This document shows positions 48,245 through 58,971 of a DNA stretch of 64,000 bases, one piece after another. Position numbers and translations under genes: made by a program. Source of the DNA: Endocalyx cinctus (lineage: Eukaryota > Ascomycota > Sordariomycetes > Amphisphaeriales > Apiosporaceae); assembly GCA_001600455.1 (NCBI GenBank), contig BCKC01000002.1, forward strand, positions 5,483,682-5,547,681, in the 5' to 3' direction. How positions within the stretch are numbered: position 1 is the first letter of the stretch; the number at the start of each line of letters is the position of its first letter. A model generated the notes under the pieces. It searched no databases. It was given only the letters and a program-made list of their open reading frames with translations, and was not told the DNA's origin.

Positions 48245-49158
48245 TCATTTTTTCAGAACTTTTACCTCGAATGTCAGGCGTCGTGATCGATCGGACCGCC
48301 ACGACACTCCGGAGTCCCAGTTATCCATGATCACCTTGCAATTGATTTCCACGCCTTCTGCCTTACCTACTTCCATACATAGGTTTCGAAGCGATTCATC
48401 ACTATTCATGAACCATTCATTCGTTGTAAGAATAGCATCTAAATGCCCCACTGCTTGACCGATGATGAACGTCGGCGTGTTGGGTTTCAGGAGTCGGATA
48501 CAGTTTTCCAGAAGCACCTTCTGTTGAGCTCGATCAAACACGTGAAGTACCATGCCCAAGTAAATGTAATTCATCATACCCGAGAACTGTGCAACGGGAG
48601 AACCAGCTGATGTATCTAGGATGCTTCCAGAAAGGAGATGCGCCGACATCTTGTGCTTGTCTCGAAAGAGTTCATGTCCGATATCGATGAAGGGTGCATC
48701 GACCTCAACTCCATAAAGATTTTCAGAAGGGGCGCCATCTGCTACGAGCTTGCGAATGTTTTGTCCCAAACAGAATCCAACATCGAAGTATTTGGCTCCG
48801 TTCTTAACGTCTTCCAGTAGGGACGCATATGATGAGTGCTCGAGAATGCCAAGGTTCAGGAATCGGAATCTCCCAATGCAAGGATACGGGAATACATCCC
48901 ATGCTTTATCTCGCTGCGACATGTTAAAATCGTTTATTTCATGTAACGATGGAAAAGTCAAAGAAGCAGTTGGCTTACGATACTGATAATGTGGGCGTCA
49001 ACCTCATCGGGAGGGATTCCAGAATAAGTTTCAAGTAACTCCCGCGCTTCTTTTGATACACCACTAAGATCTTTATCGTAATATCCTGCGCTCTTGTCCC
49101 TAGATCCCATCTGTACCCCAGCGGTGAAAAATTGTGGCTCATTGTTAGGAGTGTCCAT
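48245..49158 (-). CDS. SAM-dependent methyltransferase (AusD/Trt5-like), 282 aa
   Basis: Two exons: 49158-48979 and 48913-48245 (283 codons). The SAM-binding motif I is YFDVGFCLGQNIRKLVADGA, followed by NLYGVEVDAPFIDIGHELFR, where the acidic residue at the end of strand 2 contacts the ribose. SGMMNYIYLGMVLHVFD corresponds to motif II/III, and IRLLKPNTPTFIIGQAVG is also conserved. The xDxGxxxGQ(D/N)IRKLVxDGAPSENLYG pattern is characteristic of small fungal methyltransferases of meroterpenoid and other clusters (AusD, Trt5). It probably O-methylates a carboxyl or hydroxyl group. GGCTGACA lies 107 bp upstream of the start codon, the only intergenic copy I found outside the 1-22 kb region. It may therefore act on the PKS-NRPS product despite being 14 kb away. 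Confidence 0.88.
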
Positions 49159-49264
49159 TTCTTCTGCACAATAATGGCAGAGGATGAAGTTTCAAAATAA
49201 GATACGAATTGGTAGGATTATCTCAGAAAGAAAGAAGTCGATGCTAATCTGTGCTTAGCAGGTG

Positions 49265-49272
49265 GGCTGACA
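49265..49272 (+). promoter_or_regulatory. GGCTGACA site upstream of methyltransferase
   Basis: A perfect 8-mer 107 bp before the methyltransferase ATG (gene on the minus strand). A single copy in this position could be chance, because about two are expected per 64 kb on both strands. Confidence 0.4.
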
Positions 49273-49339
49273 GACTAATAAAATAGATGAAAGGATTTTA
49301 GACTTGGACCCGTGTGATTCTTATTGTGTGTTTTTTTTC

Positions 49340-49535
49340 CCTTTTCTTTTCTTTTTTTTTTTTTTTTTTTAAATCCAGAGACTATTGATAGGAGACCTCT
49401 TAGCATTATACTTTTCGGCGGAGAAACTATACTCTCCGGATCCGATTTCTCGTCTGACTCACATTCACAGCACATTTCTGCGAGTCTTGCCTTGCTATCA
49501 CACATAATACCTCAAAAAAAAAAAAAAAAAAAAAA
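49340..49535. repeat. T19 and A22 homopolymers flanking a 143-bp segment
   Basis: A pyrimidine tract ending in T19 (49352-49370) and an A22 run (49514-49535) enclose 143 bp of ordinary sequence. The A-run could be the tail of a small retroposed sequence. No flanking target duplication is obvious. The remaining non-coding sequence (49159-49965) holds no gene I can support; a 66-codon minus-strand frame at 49621-49821 has no motif. Confidence 0.45.
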
Positions 49536-49965
49536 GCCACACAGGGTACAGTTCCCTTTCGTTCCCTTGGGTTAACCCGATAGGTCGTCATCATAATGAA
49601 AAGTGGGGGTAATCACGATTTTACTCGGGTAGGTAAGCAGTGTAAGGAGAGGTTAGAGGTATTCTGAAACGGGAAGAGCGGAAAGGTTTACGGATCCTAT
49701 GTAGGACGTTATTCAAGTACTCCGGATGTCGGCGGTTTATGAAGAGCCCGTATCTCGACATATCGACTACCCCCGCAGCCCCGGTGGTGTTAGTTGCTAC
49801 CCTACTCTCTCTATTCTCCATTATTAGAACTTTTCTATGTAGTTAGATTACATCTATATATACGCCATACACTAGAATGATACGAATCGGGTGTAATTTA
49901 GTGTGAAGGTGCATTGTTCTCAGCGCCCCGTCCATCTCTCATTTGTACAATTCTTGAACATCTAA

Positions 49966-50862
49966 TTACAACTGGATCTGCACAATTTGTCCTCCTTCTC
50001 GTGGATTGGCATTATACAAGCCGCCCGTCACAACATAAATAGACGTCCCATTGTTTGCCAGAGCGACAGAGGTGGGATCGTTGAGTGAGACATTTCCCGA
50101 AGAAAAATTCGTTAGAGACCCATCGGGCGCTATTTTTACGACGGAAGACGGGTGCGCCGCCACGTAAGCGTTACCATGGTAGTCAAATGTGAAATCATCG
50201 AATATTTGTTTATTCCCTTCCAGACTGCGAGCCACAATTTCGAAGTCGCCGGCCGCGTTTCCGAATCCATCTATACTGACGCGACCGAACGTGCCTAGAC
50301 GCGAGTTGGCATAATATAGATAATTGTTCCTCACTCTTAGGCCGTTGACCCCGAGGGGTGGGATACCCGGGGCCGCTGGGGTGGTCCCCGGTCGGAGTTG
50401 GTCGTTTTCGATCACGACTTTGACCTCTTTCGTGCGTGTATTAATGGAGATTATTCGACCGCCATGTGAGTCAGCTCCGAGGAGAATATGTGGATTTTGA
50501 GGTATAGCAGCCATCCCATTGATCATCGTCGTATCGGGGACTGGGATTGTTTCCACGACTGTGCCAGTTTCCAGGGACACGATACAGATTTGCATGCTAC
50601 CTCTTTCAAACGCGAAGGACGTGTGGAAACCACCAGCGACGGCGACCAGGTCGTCTCCATCTCCAATAGCTGCTATGCCAGAAATGCCAGTGATTCTGTT
50701 GTCGAATTTGGCGATCGGTTTAGCCTGAGGATTTGGCTCCTCAGGGTCCAGCAAGTAGAGGAGTCCTTCGGTATTGAACGTAGTAAGAAGGAGACTGCCA
50801 TTGGAAAGTACATGAATGTTTTCAATGAATTCGGTCGAGAAATTGTATATCAGATTCTCCAT
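49966..50862 (-). CDS. six-bladed beta-propeller protein (SMP-30/NHL-like), 298 aa
   Basis: A single exon; the first ATG is at 50862 (299 codons). Repeated propeller strands are visible: NGSLLLTTFNTEGLLYLLDP, GISGIAAIGDGDDLVAVAGG, INGMAAIPQNPHILLGADSH, LGVNGLRVRNNYLYYANS, FTFDYHGNAYVAAHPS and LNDPTSVALANNGTSIYVVT. This is the NHL/SMP-30-like architecture common in fungal secondary-metabolism loci. It includes proteins related to the hetero-Diels-Alderases EupF and AsR5, which usually have signal peptides. No signal peptide is present, so a cytosolic location is expected. Catalytic residues cannot be assigned from the sequence alone. It lies next to the AusD-like methyltransferase, in the same orientation, and the two could form a small metabolic pair. 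Function is unknown. Confidence 0.75.
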   Translation of the reverse strand: MENLIYNFSTEFIENIHVLSNGSLLLTTFNTEGLLYLLDPEEPNPQAKPIAKFDNRITGISGIAAIGDGDDLVAVAGGFHTSFAFERGSMQICIVSLETGTVVETIPVPDTTMINGMAAIPQNPHILLGADSHGGRIISINTRTKEVKVVIENDQLRPGTTPAAPGIPPLGVNGLRVRNNYLYYANSRLGTFGRVSIDGFGNAAGDFEIVARSLEGNKQIFDDFTFDYHGNAYVAAHPSSVVKIAPDGSLTNFSSGNVSLNDPTSVALANNGTSIYVVTGGLYNANPREGGQIVQIQL

Positions 50863-51905
50863 GTTGAAGTACAGGTAGCGATTCACGAGACAATTTCAAG
50901 TAACGATGAACAATAAACAAGTTGGTATGTGATACATATGTGCGCGAGCGATTAAATGAGCTCCAAAGCGCCTATTTCCTTTCCTTTTCTTTTGGATATC
51001 CTTCAAGAAAATAAAGTCTTATTTATCTGTTTACAACACCCACACATCATAATTAAGCCTTGAAAAAGAGCCCGGTCGGGTTTATGTTAGTACCGACTAA
51101 ATCGTGGTGATGTTCATCAGGAGCCGGGATTCGGGGCTTCGGGCTGATCGCTCCGGTTGTCTGAATGATGAGGGATGACATTTTGTATGAGCATTATGTC
51201 CTATATTTACATAACATGGATGCTTACGGATCACAAGAATGCCCGACTTTCCGGTCAAGTCAACATAGAGTAATAGTGATCAAGTAGGCATTTCGTTAGC
51301 TATGTCTGACTCGCCAGGACAGTCTAAGAGGCTAAGGCATATTAAGGGTGATGGCATTCAGTCCCTATTTTAGAAATATTAACTAAGCCATTACCTCAAG
51401 AATTATCATGCTAAGTTTGCCTTTATTTTTATTTTTTATTTTTTAAAAAAAGGGGGTTATCGTTTTACATCACCTAGTTAAAGGGACTGGGCTCACACCA
51501 GATGTTCCATGGAAATATTGCTGTTTCTACTACTTTCTTTCATACTACTCAGTCTAGTATTCAAATCATCTCTAGACACTGATCTACTGGACACATTCTG
51601 TGGAGTAGAACAAGTGATATGCTCGTCTCTATTCAGCATGAATCTAATCAGTGCTTGACGAATATATTCCGGCCTCGGCATTGAGACACACATGTAAATG
51701 TTCCGCAACACCACATGTGGTTATTGCAATTAACCAGCTATACTAATATCATCGTCTTCTTCTCCACATCCTTAAATACGGGAGATCCTCCATTTTCTCC
51801 ATACGAGAAAAAAGTACCTACTCGATAAAAGCGATCGCCGGTTTCGTTCGCGGGGTACAGTAACAGTTCCCACACGTCCCTTTTCTTTTTTGGGTTTGTG
51901 CACAG
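50863..51905. other. intergenic region with weak coding traces
   Basis: A minus-strand frame of about 70 codons (51714-51493) reads VVLRNIYMCVSMPRPEYIRQ, and another short frame upstream reads FSYGENGGSPVFKDVEKK. They look protein-like but match no family I know. They may be remains of a gene. The rest is AT-rich with a TTTTTATTTTTTATT run near 51425. Confidence 0.3.
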
Positions 51906-54666
51906 CTAACACGTGTCTCGGGCGTTTGGCTCGCCCACGTACATTCCCGATACGTAGATGTTGTAGAATCCTTCTCCACTCATATTTGGATTTGCTTCAT
52001 TCTCTGGTTTGGTAGTAGGATGGGCAGCGAAATCGTCCTCTGTTGGTGCTACTGCCGATTCGTCAATTGGTGCTAGAAGTGAGCAACAGCTGGACAACAA
52101 TAAAAGCTGTAATTTTGAAATGTCATCTTCGTTACCAAATCTAGTCGTTTCCTGGTCCCAGGACCAATCGGTGCTTATATAAATAACCTGGCCGTTTTTA
52201 GGAATATACTTCAACAAAGGAACATAGTAGTCTCCAAGCTGGTGTTTGATGTTATGAACTATCGTCGTAGCACGGCGTGGGTCAAAGGGCAAGATCCGTC
52301 CAGTAATGTGCAACGAGGCACTATTTAACCGACCAAATGGATTTACTCCGTCTAGCTCGGTGCGGGCGTCCAGAAGTTCGAATTCAGGAATTACGTGGAA
52401 TCTGTTCCAGCATTTGGGTCTGTCGGGGCCCCGGGCTATAGCGAACTTGATTGCGTGTGTTCTGCTTGCCCAGCTCCAAGAAGGGGCTATAAACGGTGTC
52501 TTATTCTGTCGGTTATGACGCCACTGGAGAAGCAGGTCTCCAAGAGATCGGACGTCCAATCTCTCGGGCTTTGCTACAGACCACAGCAAGTTCCAATGTA
52601 ATGTCATCTTCCACGACCCCGCTAAGTATTCGTCCTGAATGTAATCATAAAAATAAGTAGCCACTCCCGCGAGCGAGGGAAAAATGTCTTCTCTGTAGCT
52701 CCACGCCATTTCTGTGTATTGCTCGACTATCTGTTCCCAAGTAATCAGATGTCTTGCTACTGTTCCAGGCGTTCGAGGCGGTTCTGGCTCTTGGGGAGAT
52801 TCATGCTGAGTCAGTTGACGGTATGTGGATGGTGTCCAGGGATAGAATCGTCTATATTTGGTATCACCCCCATAAGAGTCGGTGTTATATATCCTGAAAG
52901 TTCTACCGCCTTCAGAAAATGTAATTCCATGGGTACCAATGATGTGTATCATGGAATGCCCAAACATTAGCTTCTTCTGTGCGAGATTTTTTTCTTGAAA
53001 AGTCCATCCCCGATAGTTCCAACGGCAGCTCTCGTCAATTAAGTCGCGCGCCAGATGATCACAAGTGACAGACTCCAGACCACCTGGTTCAAAGCGGAGA
53101 GTAAGAATACTACCTTGGCAATCCGGATTCACTGGTGAGACGTATTCGATTTGAGTCCGCTGCTGTCTCCTCTCTTGTAGGAACCCTTCGAGACATGAAG
53201 ACGACGATGCTGAGCAGATGGTCACCCAAGAGCTAGAGAATATCTCGCACAACTGGGCAGATTGTTCCTCCCAGTCTTTTTTTCTATCTTGCATAATACA
53301 GAGAGCATCGACCCAAAGGTATCTGATTCCTATAGCGCGGCAAACTGTCATGGCATCAGTAACGACGGGTGTCAAACGATCGAGTGGGATGGCTGTGAGG
53401 AAAGCGCTTTCGTTTTGCGATGTCAACTTCAATTGCTGTTTTGCATCCTCAGGTGGGCCCAACAGTAGCTCAGAGCGGCATAGGAGTCTGAGTGCCCCGG
53501 TGTGCCAGCAGAGACATCTTGATTTTTAAGCTTGAGCTTAGGTATTGAGTTAGGATGAGGCCCAAGATCAATAACTCGGGTTGGAAGGAAGGTAGGATGT
53601 CCGATATGTTTTTGTTTTTTAAATACTCGAGAACCAACTTGCTCCTTTATAAATTCCAAGTTCTCTTCCGTTAAAGGTCTACTGGCTGGTGGTCGCTTAA
53701 TCTCTAGCTCTTTGCAAGTATTCTCTACAATCTTGTCAGTTATGAAGATACAGCTGAAATCAAATATCGAGGGCTGCTTACCGTGATATGACTCGACGTG
53801 ATAGTAACAATCTATATTGTCACCTTCCCCAAGTGGTATGCAACTAATAGCTATATGGTCAAGAGAGTTCTGTTCAATATAAGCTCCTTCCTGTCTCTGG
53901 TTAGAGTACATATGCCACTGGGACTTTACCCATACCGCCACACCGTTTGGATGACCATCGCTAGCGACGCCTTTGGTAGAAACGGTATGACGCAAGGCAT
54001 GTCTTATAGAGCGGCACCAATGGCATCCATCCGAGCCAGCTGTGTCCAAGTCGGTAAGATTGTGCCACTTGTAGATTGCACAAAGACGGGACATGGTGAA
54101 TGTCCCGTGATAAACTTGGTTTTCTACACGAGCAAATGCTTAGTGAAAGCTAGTGGTATTACACTAAAGTGCCAACAGAAAAAAAACCAAATATGGCAAT
54201 GGTGCTTACCTATATCTTCCTCGATGCACTTTAGATGAAGTCCTTGGGAAAGACGTTCAAATATCCAGAAACAGAACTGACAGATATCATCCGCCCCATT
54301 CACCCCGACCCGTATGGTAAGGAGTTCCTGTGCGGCAAACACACTCTTCTTCAGATTTAGTATCTCTCTTGGGAGAGAGATTTTCAACTCATGTTGTAGT
54401 TCAAGCGCGGAGATGTTGCTCTTAGGGTCGGTTGAACTCGATAGCTTGAAAGGGCCTGAACGCAAGCCGGATGTCGATATTATCCAAGCTAATTCCTCGA
54501 GAATTTCAGTCATTTGAATCAAGTCGTCGATATTGTCTAGATTTCCCGTGCTTATATCTTTCATCAATAGCTGGGCCTCGTGTCTTAGCTTGACGATGTC
54601 ATCAACTTTCCATGGGCTCTGGCCCCACACCGCTTCCGTCTTTACGGATCGTGTTTCCACATCCAT
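51906..54666 (-). pseudogene. HET-domain protein, frameshifted
   Basis: Exon 1 (54666-54210) and a continuing exon from 54123 encode an N-terminal region with ICQFCFWIFERL, then DGCHWCRSIRHAL. The HET domain starts with YAALSYCW and continues in another frame with TPVVTDAMTVCRAIGIRYLW, VDALCIMQDRKKDWEEQSAQ and a C-terminal extension to a stop at 51906. HET domains act in heterokaryon incompatibility, a self/non-self response leading to cell death. The frame changes by one base at the GGGCCC at 53455-53460, exactly in the conserved YCWG motif. There is no splice site that could bridge it, so one base is missing there. Either this allele is inactivated or the assembly lost one G in a run. Everything else is open. 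Confidence 0.8.
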
Positions 54667-55001
54667 GGTAAAGGGCCAGGAAACTTTTAAATCTTTAGCC
54701 ACCTTATATTCACCACTTCGAATAATTTGATGACTTTTCAATAGTCTCCCAGGCCAACTATTGATATATTATTGATGATTGATTGATGATGGCGGGCTTT
54801 GCTAGTTTGTACGATGTGTGACTCAGTGATATTATAATTTAGGCGGGTCTGTATCGGAGCTACGATCAAGTCTTTAAGCGCTCTGGGTAGCTGAGACCTC
54901 TAAGTGAGTGCCCCTACGGATGTTCTCGTTCTTTAGGTACCGACGCAAATTTGGGACTGATATAAAAAATTACTTCAATGATACCTATAAAGGAAAATCA
55001 G

Positions 55002-55248
55002 GCTGGTCCAAAAATACCGGCCGGCAGTTTCGCCTAACGGCGGATTTTCGAACCAGCTCCGGATTTGGCACCAAATAGGATGCCGGGTGTTTCTAGTAGA
55101 AGAGAATGGTGTAGTAATTAAGAAACCGGAGTACGGTAAATGGAAGTCGGAGAGGGGAATATTATTGACCAAGGATCAGAGGAAAAGAGAAGAAGAAACG
55201 GTTGAGAGAATGAAGGATTTGCTGTTAAAGTATGATAACTTGGTTTAG
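55002..55248 (+). pseudogene. orphan 3' exon of a dual-specificity phosphatase
   Basis: A plus-strand frame without a start codon follows a cag acceptor and reads LVQKYRPAVSPNGGFSNQLR, then IWHQIGCRVFLVEENGVV, KKPEYGKWKSERG and a charged tail to TAG at 55246-55248. The R/P-x-V-x-PN-x-GF-x-x-QL-x-x-W pattern is the C-terminal end of dual-specificity phosphatase domains, as in fungal DSPs. The catalytic HC-x5-R loop and all upstream exons are absent from the preceding 300 bp. This is therefore a gene fragment left by deletion or transposition. The intergenic sequence on both sides (54667-55001) shows nothing else. Confidence 0.6.
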
Positions 55249-55674
55249 TTAGGGGTTGGTCCACTAATTTATCGCCTGCAGCTGTGCTATAGGTATCGCT
55301 AGCCCCTCAGCGCCCCTCTAACCCGTCATGGTAGTACAGTGGCAGAGTGGCTGAGTGGGGTCCCAAATGTAGTTACAACACGGATACAGTTCAGTATGGG
55401 TGTTTTTTTTTTCCTGGGACGTATTGTCGTTGAAGTAAGTTAATCCTTTAATAAAAAAGAATTTTATGATCATATTTCTGAGAGTGCAAGGGGACTCGGT
55501 TTTTCTAAAGGATAAAAAATCTATTAATACCTAATTTACTAGTCTAACATTTCTATAGCTATCGACGTACTCGTTATACAAAAGTACACCCAGGGTCTGG
55601 CGCAGAAGAAACAAACTCGCGTGTTTCCTAATTCACACCTAAATAATTGAAAATAAAAATGAAAAAGTTTTAAT
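55249..55674. other. intergenic region, tRNA A-box-like string only
   Basis: GGCAGAGTGGCTGAGTGG near 55340 resembles the 5' part of a class II tRNA. No B box or closing acceptor stem follows, so no tRNA is called. A T10 run lies near 55405. Confidence 0.4.
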
Positions 55675-57605
55675 TCAATCCTTCTTCGTATTTTCCTGAT
55701 TACCCGCCAAGCTTCCCGAGCCGTTCTGGTATGGGCTATGGGACTCGGTGAAAGGAATCAAGTAGTCGTCAGGTCGGCCTTCAATATCCAAATCCGAGAA
55801 ATACTTGTAGTCTAGGCCACGAAGCTCATCTTCCTGAGTCTCGCGTAGGTGAAGGCCCGGAATCTTGTCGATTATGAATAGGAGGAAACACGAGACCACG
55901 AAAGACCATGCCGCACATGTTGTAGCTCCAGCGAGTTGATATCCCACTATAATATTCATTAGCATAATTACATTATAATTATAAATATGCTGAAATACCA
56001 ATTATAGAGGGGAGAGTGGGAAGTTCGGCGGGTTAACAGGGGTCAAGAAAACATAAAAAAAAAAAAAAAAACTGACTTTGCTTCCAGTTACGATTCCACC
56101 AACCGCCATCATACGAGTCTCCACTCACACCGTCGAGGGCAGGTACGTAGTTAGCGGCAAAGAAACCCGTTAGGATATCACCTACGACACCGCCTACACC
56201 ATGGATGGCGAAGATATCGAGGCCTTCGTCGACGCTGATGAGGTACTTATACTTTGTGACGTAGAAGGAGCTCGTGGCTGTCACGAAGCCCACCAAGGCC
56301 GCCACGTAAACAGGCACATAACCGGCCGCGGGAGTGATGCCCACGAGACCAGAAATGATTCCGGAGCAGAATCCAAGGATGGAAAATTTACCCGAGTGGA
56401 GATACTCAAGGGCGGACCAGCCGAGGCCGCCGCCGCAGGCCGCGAGGTTCGTGTTCACGACCACGTAGATGCTGCGTAACGATAGATTCGCCGTCGACGC
56501 ACCGTTGAACGCGTACCATCCGAACCAGATGAAGACGGTGCCCAGGCCTACGAGGAAGGGGTTGTGCGGCTTGAAGTGGACGGCGGCGCGGCGGGATGCC
56601 GTCGTCGATTCGGTGTGCCGCGGTCCCAGCATCAGTGACCAGGCTAGCGCGCCGAAACCGCTCGCGATATGGACCGGGCCTGATCCGGCGAAGTCGTAAA
56701 CTCCGAGTTGCGCTAGCCAGCCGTTGGGATTCCATTCAAAATAGGCAAGCCTAAACGGGAAGACCCCGATATTTTGTTAACATGTGATAATAAGAACATC
56801 TTGTAACCTTTTTTTTTCATCTAATCTTGTTTATTTTCTCGTGAAATACAGAGATAGATATGGCACTTGACTAGCCGTCAACGTCCCAGGCTGAAAAGAG
56901 AAAACTTACACGTAATAAACGAAGGTAGTCCAGCTCAGCAAGAAAACCATGCTAGGGAACAGCCTACCACGCTCGAGCATAGCGCCCGCCAAGATCATAG
57001 CCGTCGCGGTGACGAAAGTGAAGCCGAAGGCGGCGTATAAGATGTCAGGGATGTCTGAGTTAGCGAGAGAGGGAGATGCGAGAACGTTGTGCAGGCCGGC
57101 GAGAGATAAGTCACCCAGAATCGGGTTCGTCGTACGAGCTTGGTAGAGCGAGTATCCGTACACCCAGAACTGAATGCCGCAGGCACAAGCGCAGAACAGA
57201 GATTGGAAGACCATCGTGAGAGCCGACTTACGCCGGTGCATCCCAGCGTATAGAAAGCCAATTGCCTGTTTTTTTTTACTTAGTTATTCGTAGTGCATAC
57301 GAATAAATCCTAATAATCAGCATCTATGTCCTCCTTTAGGCTTTTGCATCTTTTTAGGTAATTTATGTTGTTGAAGAAATGGTGTAGTTTTCTTATCCGA
57401 TGAGCTCGATAAGCTATCGTGGAAGGATGATAATCAGACTTCGTTGACGTACCGGTGTAATTTGCCAACAGAGAACCGTAGATACCAACATCCAACAGAG
57501 GTCGCCTTTATCATACGGCGCGTTGAGATCCTGCGTGAGTGGGTCGCCACCGTCCGGATTGACCGACCACTCCGGCCATTCTGTCACTGGCGTGATCTCA
57601 CTCAT
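55675..57605 (-). CDS. ammonium transporter (Mep/Amt), 484 aa
   Basis: Four exons: 57605-57453, 57265-56910, 56750-56077 and 55946-55675 (485 codons). It starts at ATG 57605. The N-terminal GDLCWMLVSTVL joins across a 187-nt intron to AIGFLYAGMHRRKSAL, the usual first helix pair. ASGFGALAWSLMLGPR, GTVFIWFGWYAFNGAS and DIFAIHGVGGVVGDILTG carry the conserved pore histidine and signature regions of Amt/Mep proteins. A cytosolic C-terminal tail (residues about 430-484) contains LRGLDYKYFSDLDIEG, part of the conserved regulatory GxxE/Y segment. It forms plasma-membrane trimers that import ammonium under nitrogen limitation. Intron 3 contains long A and T runs. It is intact and a housekeeping-type nutrient gene, with no cluster motif. 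Confidence 0.95.
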
Positions 57606-58971
57606 TTTGTTCCCTCCAAAAAAAAAATTTTGACCGGTCTTCGACTGCTCCTTGTCGTTGAAAAAGGTAGACAATTTGGTAACTTCACACCAGGTGGGAA
57701 TCGTATATGTCAATGCCACATGAAGTGTCGTGATGAGCAACAACCTACACAGTTGCCAAGCTACAGGGCTTCACAGCTCGCTCGTAGGAGGAATTTCACA
57801 CGATGATCTAGCTTTCGTTGCTGCAAGGGGGGAAGGGAACAGTAAGAGTGTCGCGGGTGACAGAAGGGCGATGGGGAATGTCTTAACTCATATATATTTG
57901 CCTTTCACCTCCCCACAAAACAGCTGAGTGGCTTTTTTTAGACATACTTCCTGGAGTGTAATGATAATAAACTGACATCAATTGAGTTATCGTCATCCTG
58001 AGCTGACTTATCTCTTACCGAGTAAACATGGAGGCGAGATTGGAGATCTTTTGTATGGGTAGCGCCAAGAGATAAAAGGCAGGGAAAACTCCAAAATACC
58101 TTCGGATATTCGTCTGATAAGAACTGTGGTGGGTCCGGAAAACCTCGGCGTTAGCTTGGCGGGATCCATTGAGATACGTTATAGAATGGGTACGCAACAC
58201 TCCAAGCACCTGAGGAAGAATACCAAGCCTATGCTAAGCATACACAGTAGATAAGTCGACGTCAATCCTATCTTCCAATTTCCACATGATATGATAATAC
58301 AAATTAATAATAGGATGTCACATCCGCGCTGCTTCGTGCAGTCATATAGAGATACATTGCATGACAGCGAAACCGGACTTGAAGGCCCCGAGTTGCTTAG
58401 GAACCAGTTACTTGGGAACCGAGCTATACGAATGCAGCATTTTACTTTCATTATTTCCTACGCATTATATGCCACAGAACGTACGTAGTGCTCTGTACAA
58501 ATATTGACGCTGGGGACCACGAACAGGGGTGATACGCCACTTCATAGTGATGGTTCATTACAGATCAGTCAAGTCCACATCGAAGATGCGACCTACAAAA
58601 CATATAATATACTAATTATTATGACTATACGGCTGAAAATAATGAGCTAAGCAAGTGTGGGAGTATTTATTGCACATTTGCCCTATATGACGTGCACACT
58701 CTTTAAATGGATGGAAATGCTGAATTTTGATATGAAACATTAAGAATCACTGGCGTGAAAGTCATGCATGCAAACGGTGAGCGGGAAAGGAGATACGCAT
58801 ACGACAAAATTAGGTATAAAAGCCATCTATTATAAGTTGAACCAACCATTGCGTAAGCACTCATTCTTTAGAAGGTGCTTTTCATTAAATCGGCACTGAT
58901 TATCTTCCCATCAGAAATATATACTCCGTATACGATTACTTTGAACAGCACCAGCTCGCCTACTCCTAACT
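57606..58971. other. intergenic region without supported gene
   Basis: The promoter of the ammonium transporter and the 3' flank of the Ppo gene. Frames at 58015-58488 on both strands lack motifs. GATA-like sites (GATAAG, GATAAT) are scattered, for example near 58117 and 58250, but too common in AT-rich DNA to call. Confidence 0.4.

Noticed and set aside
55325..55400. tRNA-like A box GGCAGAGTGGCTGAGTGG
   Set aside because: No B box, anticodon arm or acceptor-stem complement follows within the normal distance.
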